In this document: piece after piece, positions 1-12,906 of the stretch
How positions within the stretch are numbered: position 1 is the stretch's first letter
Layout of the letters: each line of letters starts with the position of its first letter
Source of the DNA: Berberis thunbergii
Lineage: Eukaryota; Streptophyta; Magnoliopsida; Ranunculales; Berberidaceae
Assembly: GCA_003290165.1 (NCBI GenBank)
Contig: QNQO01000651.1
Location: 248,001-312,000, forward strand
Direction: 5' to 3'
DNA length: 64,000 bases
Notes under the pieces: model-generated
Told to the model about the DNA's origin: nothing
Seen by the model: the letters and a program-made list of their open reading frames with translations, nothing else
The model's database searches: none
Translations under genes and position numbers: made by a program

Positions 1-1
1 T

Positions 2-3000
2 ATATGGACCATCAGTGAAAGAACACTAGCTGTTGATATTGAACAATACTCTTCAAATGGGCAGCTTATTGGCGAGTGGAAACAAGCCTTCAATCGCGCT
101 ACTGTGGTTGTCTTCCCAGATGCCATCTTGCCGGTAATTATTATAGTTTAAGTCTGGATTCATACATTCGTGATCTATTAGTTACCATCCTTATGAATGT
201 TATTCTGGACAAATAATCACATGCGGGCTGTTTAAGGGACCAAATAATCAGCAGTTCAACTGAATCCTTTGTCAAAACTTGTGCCACATGCATCTGAAGT
301 AATGGTGCTTCCCTTCCCCTCTTTTGATGAAGGAAATAGTGTGTTGGTTGCCATTCAAAGTGTTTTTGAGCTTATAGAATGGGTTGGATTCATGTTTTGG
401 ATCATTTCCAATGCTCTTCTCTTTCTTCTTTGTCAATGGATTTTAATATAAATTGAACTTCTTAAAAAAGGGCTTTAGTTCAAAGGTCCCTAAAAGAGAG
501 AAGATTGATTACTCGAGAAACCAAAGTTAACAAAACCTAATTAAAATTCCTGAAAATTGAAAAACATTCTTTGGGATGAAATACCCTTTTCTCAACAAAA
601 CCAAAAAAGGGGCAGATTCAACACCAAAAAAAATCAAAACAAACCCATTGAACAGTATAATCAAAACAAAACCGATTTAGTGATATTATCGATCCAATTT
701 TCCCATTATAAGGACTTTTGAGTGATGGTTTGTCCAAGTGGATTACAAAAATGTCCCATTCACATGCAAGACTTGTGGCTAATTTTCTCAATAAATGAGG
801 GCATACCAGTCATTCAGATAATCGTATGGCACACTGGAGGTATTTTTGGTTGAAAGGATCACTGGGTTAGATAGGTGTCTTGTGTCTGGGTTGAACTTTT
901 ATTCTTGTTGTTTTGTCAATGGATATGAGAGTATAAGACTGCATATTTATGGCTGATGTTAACTGTATCGCCTGACTGTTTGTAATATGTATTTTTAACT
1001 TTTACTTCAACAGATGATGTATTCGCTACTTGATGCCGGAAACTACTTTGTAATTCCGGGGTCACCAGAGCATGTATGGGAAGCGGACAACTTCCTAGCC
1101 TTATACAATAAGGATGATACACGTGTCAAGATGGGTTATGGAGCCAATGATTTTGTTATTGCCATTGTTGGAAGTGAATTTTCCTACAGTGGATCGTGGT
1201 TGGAGCATGCCCTTGTTTTTCAAGCCATATTGCCACTCTTCTCAGATTTCCAAGCAGCCCATGGTTTCAGTTCTCATCTCAAAGTGGCCATCTTAAGTGG
1301 GAATTTGACTAGCAACTACAGTGTGGCTGTAGAGGTAACAGCTTAGTAGTTATATTACCATGATTCTGGTTTGTAGCCTTTTCTACCTTTCAATGAGTAA
1401 CTAATCCATCTTGATGTTTACCACTTTTCTGTAGGCTATTACTCTGAACATAGGGTATCCAAAGGGCAGCGTGAAGTACATTGGCATCAACGAGGATGTG
1501 AACAGTTTTCTGAGCACATCAGACCTTGTGATATATGGATCCTTCCTCGAGGAACAGTTTTTTCCCAGCAGTTTGGTTAAAGCTATGAGCTTTGAAAAAC
1601 CAATCGTGGCTCCAAATCTCGCTGTCATTAAGAAATATGTATGGTCTCTGAATACACTCTTTAAACTCATTTGACTAATGTATGGTAGATTGTAGATTGT
1701 ATGAAAACTAAACTAGGAGATTTATGGCAGACTGAGCACTGGTATCAGTTGATTAACTTCAGAGATCTTCTCTCTCGAAGTTTACTTGTCAACTTGTGCT
1801 TCATAATGAGTAAACTTATCAAAACAAAACTTCATATGGTTCAAAAAAAATCTTTTAAAATCAGACGATTAAGATAATATGTTTGGTTATGTACTTTGTT
1901 TACAAAAATGTATTGTGTTAACTTTGCTTACTGTAAGAATCATCTACCATGGATTATGTAGGCTGCTGTCGATTATATATGCTGTTTATTGATTGTTTTC
2001 TCAGTTAGTCTTTCCTAATCAAATTATACTTGCATGTTCCAAATCAATTAGGTTGATGATGGGGTGAATGGTTACCTTTTCCCAAAGGAGAACACTGGGG
2101 TCCTGACACAGATCCTGTACCAAATAATTTCAAATGGAAAATTGTCTCTCGAGGCTCGGAGTATCGCATCCAAAGGGAAAAGTTCTGCTAGAAATTTAAT
2201 GGTTTTAGGAGCTGTTGAAGGCTATGCTTCTTTATTGGAAAATGTTCTGAAGTTTCCGTCAGAAGTTGCACGCCCAAAAGCTGCAGCAGAGATTTCGTCC
2301 AAGTTTAAAGAGAAATGGATGTGGCAACTTTTCAATGAAAGTACAGATACCAAATATTTGAATAAACCTTTTAGAAATTACAGTTTGATAGACAAAATTA
2401 CGGAGCCATGCAATCATAACTGTATTCAGAGTTTGGGCGCTGCTAGTGGAGAAACTGAATCCTTCTCCTATAATGACTGGGTGGAAGAAAAATCTTTGAA
2501 TTCGAGAGAGGCTAGAAAGAGACGAGAAGAAGAAGAGGTAAGAACTTTTGTGTTGCCTTTGTGCTGTCACAATCCATATAGATATAGTTACAACTGGAAT
2601 TTAACCTCAAAGTTTCTCCTAATTCAATCATCAGTAGGTTTTTTTTTTTTTTTTTTTTTGTGTTGAAATTGGCTGCAGTTGAAAGACAGAACTGATCTAC
2701 CTCGTGGTAAATGGGAAGAATTATATCGAAATGCTAAGAGGGTGGAAAGGACAAAAAATGTTTTGCATGAAAGAGATGACAGGGAGCTTGAAAGGACTGG
2801 TCAGCCATTGTGTATATATGAACCATTTTTTGGTGAAGGAACTTGGCCTTTTCTTCATTGTAGTTCACTTTATCGTGGAATTGGCTTGGTGAGTTACATA
2901 ATCCAGTTTTTCATTTGTGGCTACTTCTATGACTAAATAAAGCTTGATGATCAGAACTAATGCTTTTCATTTACTCAACATCTTATTCTTTTGGATCATG

Positions 3001-6000
3001 TATATTAGTTTATAATCGAAACCAGCAAGTTGAGATTCCTACTGTTATTAAGCATACTTCAGAACCATTATAGGCTCTGTTACTTTGTTTTAAAAAAAAA
3101 TTATACATGACAAAAATCGTTGAGATCCTTTTTTTAGGAAAGGAAAATTACACAACAGCCCGATTCTGAAAATAATGTGTCCTTTATTATTATTATTTTC
3201 TTGTTTTCTTGGCATGATAAACTTTATTGTTTATTGGCGGAATGAATATACTTCTTAAAAAGGGAACTATGCTATACAAGAGGATAAGGCCAAGTGAGAC
3301 TACAAATTGAGAATGTTAAAAAAGAATAAGAAAGTGTTGGTCTCTTGCAATCTGTATTGTGACCTTTTTTTATGTCTTGATTGGTATTGTGAAGACTACA
3401 AAAGGTAGAAGACCAGGAGCTGATGACATTGATGGACCGTCACGGCTCCCCCTTCTAAGCAATGGTTATTACCGAAATGTTCTCGGTAATCATGGAGCCT
3501 TCTTTGCGATAGCTAATCGGATTGATCACATACACAAGAATGCTTGGATAGGGTTTCATTCTTGGAGAGCTACAGCAAGAAAGGTATTGTTGGCCCTTAG
3601 CTCTCTTCAATATCGTCTCTCCAGGTCGTTTATTCAAGTTCTTCATGTTTTAACTATGTAACAAGGATTTTTTTTTTTTTTTTTTAAACGTGTCGACACT
3701 TATGGATACTCCCATTGGACACTCCATGCTTAGATCATGAACTTTTTCAGTTTACAAATGTTACAAGCATATTATGGCAATTAATAGTATGCATGTAGCA
3801 ATATTGACCCACGAGTAAATAAATATTCACGAAACTGTGTAGAGGCGTGTGCATTTTTAAATGGCAAATTTCCCTTTGAAACTTTAAAGCTAATTTTCAC
3901 CCCACTCAAAACCTTGTGATACAATCTCAAGATCTACCCGCTAATAACATCTAATGGTCAGAAAAAGAGAAAAGAAAAAATATATATGCTTCCCCAAACC
4001 ACCGTTCCTGCCGCCAAACCTCCCATTCTCTCACCACTCTTTTCTCTTACTTTTGTTTCACATCAATTATCCCCTTTGATCCAACACCGCCACACCAATT
4101 CCATTGCCATCCACCACCACAAAAGTCCTCCCTCTCCCACCAATCATTTTTCCTACTAGTAAAAATCCTCTTTAATGGCACTGTGTTCAAGCATGCCACT
4201 CATTCATCTTTTCAATCCACTTCATTCAACTCTCTAAGGTTCTTTCTCTACCCATGTGAAAGCAAGTAAAAGAAAGAAGAGAAATTCATTAATTTCTTTG
4301 ATCCCTCCCCCCAAAACAAACCTCTTCTTCTTTCTTCAACCCTAGCTAGTGCTCTACTGTCTTCCTTTCAATTTCTACACGTATTCTTGCTTTAGAAAAT
4401 TTCTTCTATGTTGTTGTCACTGAAAATGGTACTATCCAGTTTGATTCCCTCAACGATACCAAACCATCGACCACAGGGGAGTAGGAGGAGTCGTTGGAGT
4501 GATCTGATGGCCCACGGGTCCTTGCTTAACCAGTGGAAGAACAATGTGTTGGGATTGGTGGTCAGAGATGAACCCTATCTGGCCCACATCATTTTCATGT
4601 CGTTGTTGTCTCCCATCTGCCATCCATGATCATGGATACTATGTCAATGCGTACTCTTCTGCTCAAAACCATTTCTCCCATTTTATCTATTTTTCAACTG
4701 CCATGATTTGGTGCAGATGGAAACCCTAAGAACCCATCAAAGAAATAGATCCATCAACCTCCTATGGCTCCAATGGCCTCCAATTTCCCATTTGATGTCA
4801 TCTATGGGTTTTGGTCCAATTTCCCATCCGCCATCCATAAAGTTTTTTCAATCTTGGTTGTTAAGTTTTTTTAAGATGGACTTTATTATCTCGAAAAACC
4901 TTTGAGTTTAGATGGATTTAATCTCGAGGCCTAAAAAATGTGGGAACACATTTACAAAAATGGTAAATTTTCATTTCAAAAATTACATGTGCCTCTAGAT
5001 GGCTCCATGACAGTAACTGTACAGATGGGGGTAAAGTCCGTTATTAATAATTTTGGAGGGCAAAGTTGCTTTAGCCAAAATATTGTGGGCAAAATGCGAA
5101 AAGCCAAGACTTATTTTTAAAAAGTAAATAATACTAAAAATGTATAGCATTTCCCGTATTTTATTTTTTTTGCCAACATTTCCCATGCCTTATGTGTCGT
5201 TACTGATACCCGTGTCCATGTCGTTGTTACATAGTATTTTATTGTAAGCATGTCATCTTATGTTAAGAATAACTTATTTTCAACTAATTATTTAGTCATC
5301 CATCATGTTTTTCTTGTACTCCCGCTTCATGTAAGGTTATTTTTTCTTCCATCATGTTTTCCTTCATAAGATATCTTATTGTCATTTTAAACAGGATTCT
5401 AATTTCTGAAGTTTCCTTGCAGGTTTCGTTGTCCAAAATTGCAGAAAGTTTTGTTATAAAGGTTATTGAAGCACAGGGGCATGGAGATGCCCTCTACTTT
5501 TGGGTTCACATGAATGATGATCCACGGAACCCATCAAAGCAGGACTTTGGACCTTTTGTGATACTATAAATGCTGGAAATTGCAGGTAAACGTGTAGATG
5601 CCTATACATTGTTTTTCAACCATCCCTGCTAAACATGTTACACGTAATGATTATGTGGTCCTCAATCTGATCTTCTTTCCTATAAATGGTGGATTGAAGA
5701 TCTGCAGTTTCTGGTGCACTTCGGAGAATGTATGGTATTAAGGAAAACTCAGATCCCTTGCCACCCATGCCGGTGGATGGTAATACATGGTCTGTCATGC
5801 ACAGCTGGGTTTTGCCAACAAAGTCCTTCCTTGAGTTTGTTATGTTCTCAAGGTCAGAAAATTGAAACTTATAACTTACTCTCTAGCATTCTTCGTATGT
5901 ATTGAGAGTTGGGTTTAGTCCTTAGCTTATTTAGCCCATTGATTTTTTTAGCTGTTGCTTTTCCAGAATGTTTGTGAATGCACTAGACGAACAGATGTAT

Positions 6001-6778
6001 GATGAGCACCATCAGAATGGGAGTTGCCCTCTGAGTCTGTCGAAGGTAACTTATGCATGTCTGTATGTGGTCTCTCTTGCTGCATTGAAGAGATTTTTTT
6101 TTTTTTTGGGGGGGGGGGGGGGGGGCTTGTTTTGTCTTAGGAATATTGGGGGTTATCTTTAATAATTCTAAAGTTTGTACGAAAAGCCGATAAGATGAAC
6201 ATTCCCCTTTTGATCAAGTGATATTGATAATGTGGGGTGTTTTTTTTTTTGTTGGAAAGCGAGCAGGAGTTTGAAGGATCACCAAACCTTAATATTAACT
6301 AAAAATGATAATGTGGGGTGTTACAGGATCAACATTGTTACTCTCGGGTGCTCGAGTTGATTGTGAACATCTGGGCATACCATAGTGCTAGGAGAATGGT
6401 GTATGTCAATCCTGAGACAGGTGAGATGAAGGAACAACACAAGCTGCATAACCGAAGAGGTCATATGTGGGTTAAATGGTTTTCATACACCACTCTGAAA
6501 GCATGGACGAAGACTTTGCAGAGGAATCAGATTCTGAAAAACTCACACAGAGATGGATGTGGCCGTTGACAGGTGAAGTCTTCTGGAGAGGTGTGTACGA
6601 GAGGGAGCGCAATTCGCTTATCCAGCAAAAGAAGAAAAGAAAGCAAAATAGTAAAGATAAAATCGAGAGAATGCGGAAGCGTGGCCACCAACGGACTTTA
6701 GGGAAATATGTGAAGCCCCCTCCAGAGGACACTGGAAATTCAAACTCAACTACCCATCAAGTAAAGATGCTCCTATGA
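2..6778 (+). CDS. Glycosyltransferase (GT4/GT1 type), 3' part of gene, two frameshifts
   Basis: Ten exons are visible: 2-133, 1014-1334, 1435-1638, 2052-2537, 2679-2888, 3395-3583, 5423-5585, 5700-5852, 5967-6045 and 6327-6778. All junctions are GT-AG and their phases agree once two frameshifts are allowed for. About 795 residues can be read; the N-terminus lies outside the window. The protein matches plant UDP-glycosyltransferase-superfamily proteins of the Arabidopsis At4g01210/At5g04480 type (recognised from memory). The GT-B donor-binding half is clear: VIPGSPEHVWEA, a FLEEQFFPSSLVKAM segment in the place of the EX7E motif, then KPIVAPNLAVIKKYVDDGVNGYLFP-like sequence across the exon 3/4 junction. 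The plant-specific C-terminal half follows, ending in a Lys/Arg-rich tail and GKYVKPPPED. Two single-base contractions break the frame: a T run at 5546-5548, leading to a stop at 5567-5569, and an A run at 6498-6500. Substrate and location are unknown. Confidence 0.88.
3584..5422 (+). other. Long intron 6 of the glycosyltransferase gene
   Basis: This 1.84-kb intron is much longer than its neighbours and lies between exons that are contiguous in the protein. It contains a T tract (about 3668-3685), then a pyrimidine-rich stretch (about 3990-4340) that resembles promoter or 5'-leader sequence, and AT-rich sequence. No coding similarity was recognised. It is probably enlarged by an old insertion, but I could not find convincing terminal repeats or target duplications. 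Confidence 0.5.
6242..6305 (-). mobile_element. 64-bp retroposed fragment flanked by 17-bp direct repeats (intron 9)
   Basis: An identical 17-bp sequence occurs at 6225-6241 and 6306-6322. The 64 bases between the copies begin with a T tract, which would be a poly(A) tail on the - strand. A poly(A) end plus a long target duplication is the signature of LINE-mediated insertion of a short, 5'-truncated transcript. The right copy lies directly before the acceptor AG of the last exon (6325-6326), so the insertion duplicated the 3' end of the intron. The source RNA was not recognised. Confidence 0.55.
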
Positions 6779-9700
6779 AGCTCCATTAATTGTTATATCT
6801 GGTAATTCTGTCTTTTGTAATTTCTTTTCATCTCTTCATTCTTTTGTTGTCACAGGGTAGGGGTGCTTAGGCTTGTATTCTGTTAAGAGGGTTTTATTTG
6901 TAACATCTGCATCCTTGTGGTCATTGTAGCTTATCAAGTTCGAAAATGTAAATTTGTTTCTGTTCTTATATTATTGATCTTACAAATACTGACAAGGGAA
7001 ATGGGGCTCTTCATGTTGTATCAATGTATCTTACAATGATTTTGATGGAAATTGCTTACAATTCCAAACTAAGAAAATAAAACAATAGTGAAATATGGTA
7101 CATGTTCTGAGTCTTTCTGCTGAAATCAACACTAGGGACCATGAATATTTGTGTTTTCTTTTCCGAAACTGACGTGCCATGAACTGAGTTCAGCTGCAAG
7201 TTCATTCTGTTTTCTGGAGTGGGATTCCCACTTTGAAGTTAGTCCTAGAACATGTGTTTGGGGACCTTACTGAGATTGATGTGATTATAATGAGGTAATG
7301 GGTATCTCTGTCATAGTTGACGAATTCAGATTCTGAAACCTGCAGGGGTGTTGCAGAATGGTCATCCATGTTGTAGATAAGTTTTGAGTTGGCAGCCTGT
7401 AGTAGATGTTTGATTGAGAGGTCATTAGGGCGTGGGCGCAGGTGTGCTTCCCAGCCTCATGTGTTTGATTCTCTCTAAGGCCAATCTAGGGTAGGCGATC
7501 TTAGACTGTGTACCTTGAGAGGTCGACTTCAGAAGAGAAGTGGGCGAATCAAATTATCCAGAATCTAACAGTTTCGTTCGTGTCATGTAGTTGTCTTGGC
7601 CATATGTGTGTAGAATATTAACTGCATGAAAATTACTAACAGTCATTCTATTTTGCATGGAAAATTTTTTAGTGGAAACATATGACATCCGAAACGACAA
7701 TTTGATCTTGACATGCATGCAATGAGATCCTACGTGTGACTGAGGCCTATAGTAGGAGCATTTAATGCGTCGAATAAGTGATAAAAGAACTTTATGATTG
7801 TGCAAATGGTACTATTAAAATTGCATGTGTGGTTAGAACTTGTACAGTGCATATTGTTCTCCAACCAACCTTTGGGAAGGTTCAGAATTCCTCCTAGTTC
7901 TCACTCAAACCTCTCTCAGTAGTGTCTAGAGTTTTGAAAGTGACACTATTCTTAATTCCCTAACCCAACAAAACATTGGAATTTTTAGATAAAACACCGT
8001 ACATACATCAATCAGAGTTTAATTCGATAAGTTTCTAGGAGGTATGAAGAGAAAGAGAAACAGAGAGGGGGTGTTTGCTTGTATCTCCAACAAGGCTCTT
8101 TAATAGTAGAAACTCACTAAACTAGTTTTTACAATGCTAAGATTATCTCTTTCAATTAGTACATGCATAAATAGTTATAAGCCTATTCTTTACAAAATCT
8201 TTTGAATTGCCATCCAATCACTCAAAAATGTGTTCCAGAATATATTCCCAATACTTTTTTGCAACTTAGGAAGGCCAATATTTGGAATATTATATATGAT
8301 TTCCTCAATCACTAAACCTTATTACTACTTTTTAAAAGTGTGTGATATTTTCATGTGTCGTGAGACCGATATGGGATTTTCCATTTTTTTAACTTCACAT
8401 TAGTGCCCATTATAATATACATTTATCATTTGGAATGTAGGGTTCTTTATTCTATTATCTGTGAGTCTGATTTTACTGTGAGTGTTACAGTATTGTTGAT
8501 GCTATTTTACATATCCTTATTTGGATCTGCATCGACGAAGACGATCAAGTTGTCCTTGACAAAGAGTTTGATGAATTTTCTTTGTGCAACCCTTTTTTGG
8601 GACTTCTAGAACCATAATATGATGTAGTAGGGTTAATATACCATCTGTCACTAGTCTTACCAATTAAGTCATCGTAAAACACATCCATGTCCACTAGGTG
8701 GACAGAAAATGGCAAGAGGGCTAAATAATTAGCCCCGTATAAAATATGCTTAATGAGTAAGGTATCAAAGAGAACATTAAATTTGAGGATTAGGGAGAGT
8801 TCTTCCACAACTTGTACATCATTCATCAAAACCACAACAGTAGAGGGGTGGACATGCACAAGTCTCAGACAGGATTATATTCTCGACAGATAGAGAAGTA
8901 TTTTAAGGGTGTTTTCAGAACCAGATGCCACTAATTCAGTTTTTCATCTACTCTTTTTAGCATTTTGTACCTTCATAAGGTCTTTCCATTATTGGGTTTA
9001 GAAACCATTCCTCCATTCAATGAACAGATATGTGTTAACCACTAGTCCTACTCACTATTCAGTAGTGTTTTAGTTCTAATGAAAATGCAATTATATTCTC
9101 CTTCTTTTCTTCTCTTTCTGTCGATGAAAAAAAAAGAAAAGAAAACTTAATGAGAATAAAAATATTCTTGTTGATAGATTTCCCTTACAATAATAACAAT
9201 GCAAAGCTCTGCAATCAAGATTTGCACTAGACTGGATTCTGCTAGAGTTTGAACAGACTCGAAGACGTGCCTGACATGGGAAATGTAACAAAATAACCTC
9301 CGGAAGTCTGTAAAATTTAGCTGAAATTGTTCATGTTATAGCTTAACAAGGTTTTATGGTATAGATACCACTGATGCACAAACGTAGCTATATTCTTAAA
9401 TGAAGTGAACCAGGTTTTAGCTATGGAAAAAAACTTAGTTTCTACCTTTTATGGTTTTCTTTTGTATTTTTGAATGTCTAAGCGGTGCGTCGTTTAGATT
9501 CTAATTCCCTATCCTAATAACATTATTGAGGTTAGGCATCTCTTTTATCCAAGTATTTCATTTCATCTTATCTTTTCTGATATTTGGCATTATTCTTTCC
9601 ATTGTATACCATACCCTTTCAAATACCCCTACTTCTCTCATCAACTTAGCCACACATATTTAACTTTAAATCACAACTCTCCTTCACAATAATACTTCAC

Positions 9701-9870
9701 TAGCCAGCTCTACTTCTCTCCATCTTAACAAAAGTTGCAGATACCAACTCTGTTCCTAGTTATTTGTTAAGCTAACTTGGGCTTGTTTTCACGAAGAGGT
9801 GGTCTAGCTCTGGGAAGAGCATAGATTTTAACTGAAGGTCAAAATCTTATATTAACATATCGGTGAATGA
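6779..9870. other. Intergenic region without a recognised gene
   Basis: This is AT-rich spacer between the glycosyltransferase stop and the ALMT start. ORFs are short and unlike any family I know. The first few hundred bases must contain the glycosyltransferase 3' UTR. The last few hundred should hold the ALMT promoter, but no clear TATA box could be assigned. Confidence 0.5.
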
Positions 9871-12811
9871 ATGGAAAAAAAGGGTAGTTTCGAGATCAAC
9901 ATACCTGCACCTTCAAAACAAATGGAGAGCGGGAAAGGTTCTAATAACGGAAGCTTCTCATGCAAAGGTTGGATATTGAAAGTGTGGACATTTTGCAAGG
10001 AAGATATCAACAGAGTAACATTCTCATTAAAAGTGGGGTTTGCTGTTCTCTTGGTGTCATTGCTTATACTTTTCCAAGCACCTTTTGAACTATTCGGCAC
10101 CAACATCATTTGGTCTATCCTCACTGTCGCTATCATGTTTGAATATACTGTCGGTATGTGCATGCTTAACTACATACTATACATACATGCATGCTAAGTA
10201 TAGCCTTAAGTATAACTAGTTCTCATACATACTAATGTAAGTGTGCATGTATATATATTGGAAGCTTTTCCCTATATTGAGATTGCAGTCCACTTTGATG
10301 ATTTTCCCTTTTTAACAGCTTAAGCTTTTAGAGTGAAAAAAAATAAAAATAAATAAACTGAGCATTGGTGTTGTGGAGGTTGCGCTTATGCTTCTTGCTG
10401 ATACAATCGCCAAGGCATCAGACCAAGAATGAAGTCCTCACTCGTTGCCTACAGGCTCAGGGCACTTGATATATGACAGATGCGGCTTCTCTAGAGCTTT
10501 AAACTTTTAGAGTAAATACATTTTATAAGTTTGTAATTATATATGCAAACTAGAGAGAACATTCTGATTTAGGAATATATGCACTTAAAAGGGTATATTG
10601 TTATATAGAAGAATTTACACTAACATATGGAACATTCTTGATTCCTAAGGGGCGACGTTTAACCGAGGATTCAACCGTGCTGTTGGAAGTTTACTTGCTG
10701 GAGTTTTCGCAGTTGGTGTTGCCCAAGTGGCCTTATGCTCTGGCCATGTAGCCGAACCGATAATAATTGGTGCCAGCATTTTCTTTGTTGGTAAATCATA
10801 TAAACTTCTCATTTTTACCAGATTAAAGTTAAAAAAAACCTGATGGGATCTCACTACAACCTTCTCATGCAGGAACTTTAACGTCGTTCATGAAGCTCTG
10901 GCCTTCCTTGGTCCCTTACGAGTATGGATTCAGGGTCATACTGTTCACCTTCTGTTTAATCGTAGTATCAGGTTATCGTGTGGGGAGCCCAGTGAGAACT
11001 GCCATGGACCGACTCTATTCAATTGCTATAGGAGCATTGGTAGCTGTGCTAGTCAATGTGCTCATTTTCCCCATATGGGCTGGGGAACAATTACATAACG
11101 AACTAGTAAAAAACTTCGACTCTGTTGCTGATTCTCTTGAAGGTTAGCCACCTATTATCATTAGTATCACTTCTTTACTTCGAAAATAGTCTTACTAAAT
11201 GGTTATGACTTTCTATTCAGAATGTGTTAAGAAATATTTAGAGGACGATGGTTCTGATCATCCTGAATTCTCTAAGACTGTCATGGATGAGTTCCCCGAT
11301 GAACCAGCATACAGGAGGTGCCGTGCAACTCTTAACTCGTCAGCAAAACTTGAAACTTTGGTATGCATCTGCTTGTTGTTCACTAGCTAGTTATATTAGA
11401 TTAGTCTACTGGATGCTGAGGTTGATAGCGATTGTGGGTTATATGCTTTGTTGTAGGCAAGTTCGGCTAAATGGGAGCCACCACATGGGAGGTTCTGTCA
11501 TTTCTTCTACCCATGGTCAGAGTACGTTAAAGTTGGAGCTGTCATCCGGTGTTGTGCCTATGAGGTGATGGCACTCCATGGCGTCCTGCACTCAGAGATA
11601 CAGGTTTTTCCTCTCTTCCTTGTCAAACTCTCCTTTACATTGCAGAACACAAAGAGTGTCTCTCATTCACGGCATTTTTGTAACAATCCTCAAAACAGTA
11701 TCACTTTTGAAGTATAATAATTCACCTAACAATTTTACACATTTATACAAAACAAAATGATACAATAATTGTATCACCATGAAGAGTATGGTTATAAAAG
11801 TGATATTATTCATGGTACGTGATCAAACTTATTGTATCATTTTTTTTTTGTCACTGTTTTTCATTTTTTTGACTAAATTTAGTTTTGACTTGAAATTGTT
11901 TGGTGGATTGAAACATCTCAAAGTGATACTGTTTTTAGAGTTGTTACAAAAGTGCCAATTTGGTGTAGTGTTTGTCAGATGTTATGTATTAGTGGAGCAA
12001 TGATAAAGATCTGTTGTCTGAAATTTATCAACATCAAAAAGATAAACATGAGATAACATTATGTCGGTTGACCACAAAAACGCGCCTAATTCTATGTATT
12101 ATTACAAAATGTTTTTATCTATGATCAAAACAATGATGGCACTGGCTGACTCAATTGATCATTTTTCAGGCACCATATAACCTCCGGATGACGTTCCAAT
12201 CAGAGATCCGAGATGCTAGCAACCATGCAGCACAGCTTGTAAAGAGTTTAGGCAAAGACATAAACAGCATGAAGCGTAATCTCCAAACTAGCTTATTGAA
12301 GAAGGTTCACATCTCGACAGAACGCCTTCAACGCGCTATAGACATGCACTCTTACCTCTTCACATCAAACCATGACCTCATTGACAACTCGTCAAAGCCA
12401 CCAAGTCGACTTTCCCATACTTTCTCGACTAACCTAAGCGACCTTTCTGGCTTCTTGATGAAGCAAGGAAGTGGTAGCCTTGATGATCCACCTCCAAACC
12501 TCACATATCAGGATGTTTCTTCTGGTGATTCTGTTCCTGTTCCTGCTCCAGCTCGTTCAGAATCTTACCATGAATCAATGAGAAAACAACAACGAAGACT
12601 CCATTCATGGCCATCAAGAGAGGTGGATGATTTTGAAGGTGTTGAAATGGACAATATTATCCCAAAGATGAAGGCACTGGAGAGCACTGCTGCCATGTCA
12701 CTTGCGACTTTTACATCATTGCTTATTGAATTCGTTGCTCGGCTTGATCACTTGGTTGAGGCAGTCAATACACTTGCTGAAATGGCTAACTTCAAGCATG
12801 AGATTGTATAA
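9871..12811 (+). CDS. ALMT: Aluminium-activated malate transporter family protein (ALMT)
   Basis: Six exons with GT-AG introns and consistent phases: 9871-10153, 10650-10790, 10873-11142, 11221-11360, 11457-11603 and 12170-12811. They encode about 540 residues without a break. The protein is a plant ALMT anion channel. The N-terminal third holds the hydrophobic helices, beginning with VGFAVLLVSLLILF. It contains the family signatures FNRGFNRAVGSLLAG, YEYGFRV and WAGEQLH, then WEPPHGRFCHFFYPW and YEVMALHGVLHSEIQAP leading into the cytosolic helical C-terminal domain. The sequence MDEFPDEPAYRRCRATLNSS resembles the clade that includes vacuolar ALMT4/5/6/9 types, so a tonoplast malate or anion channel is likely; subclade and location are inferred. 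The start at 9871 is chosen because the ATG at 9867 opens a frame that stops within a few codons. Intron 5 carries a fold-back MITE. Confidence 0.93.
11671..11956. mobile_element. Fold-back MITE in ALMT intron 5
   Basis: The ends form an inverted repeat of about 38 bp: 11671-11710 (starting GGCATTTTTGTAACAA) pairs with 11918-11956 (ending TTGTTACAAAAGTGCC). Inner segments also pair, for example AAATGATACAATAA near 11755 with TTATTGTATCATTT near 11837. The whole 286-bp unit could therefore fold into a long imperfect hairpin. It has no coding capacity and no clear target duplication, so the superfamily is not assigned. The ALMT splice sites outside it are intact. Confidence 0.72.
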
Positions 12812-12906
12812 AACCAAGGGAACCAATCTTGAATCTCACTTTCAACAACAAATATGGATCTAATGTTAAAGAAGCAGAGATTATCATGAAATTGTCAAAA
12901 CCATGT

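Noticed and set aside
4408..4905. ORFs of 73 and 65 residues in the long glycosyltransferase intron
   Set aside because: No family similarity and overlapping frames. The region sits between exons that are contiguous in the protein.
7420..7560. Possible tRNA-derived SINE with a box-B-like TGTTTGATTCTC
   Set aside because: The box A match is weak, with no poly(A) or T-stretch end and no target duplication.
8545..8859. 104-residue minus-strand ORF in the intergenic region
   Set aside because: No recognised motif, no neighbouring exons or splice logic; likely a chance ORF.
10319..10516. Imperfect direct repeats (GCTTTTAGAGTGAA / ACTTTTAGAGTAAA) flanking about 160 bp in ALMT intron 1
   Set aside because: The match is short and imperfect and the enclosed segment has no transposon ends, so it may be coincidence.
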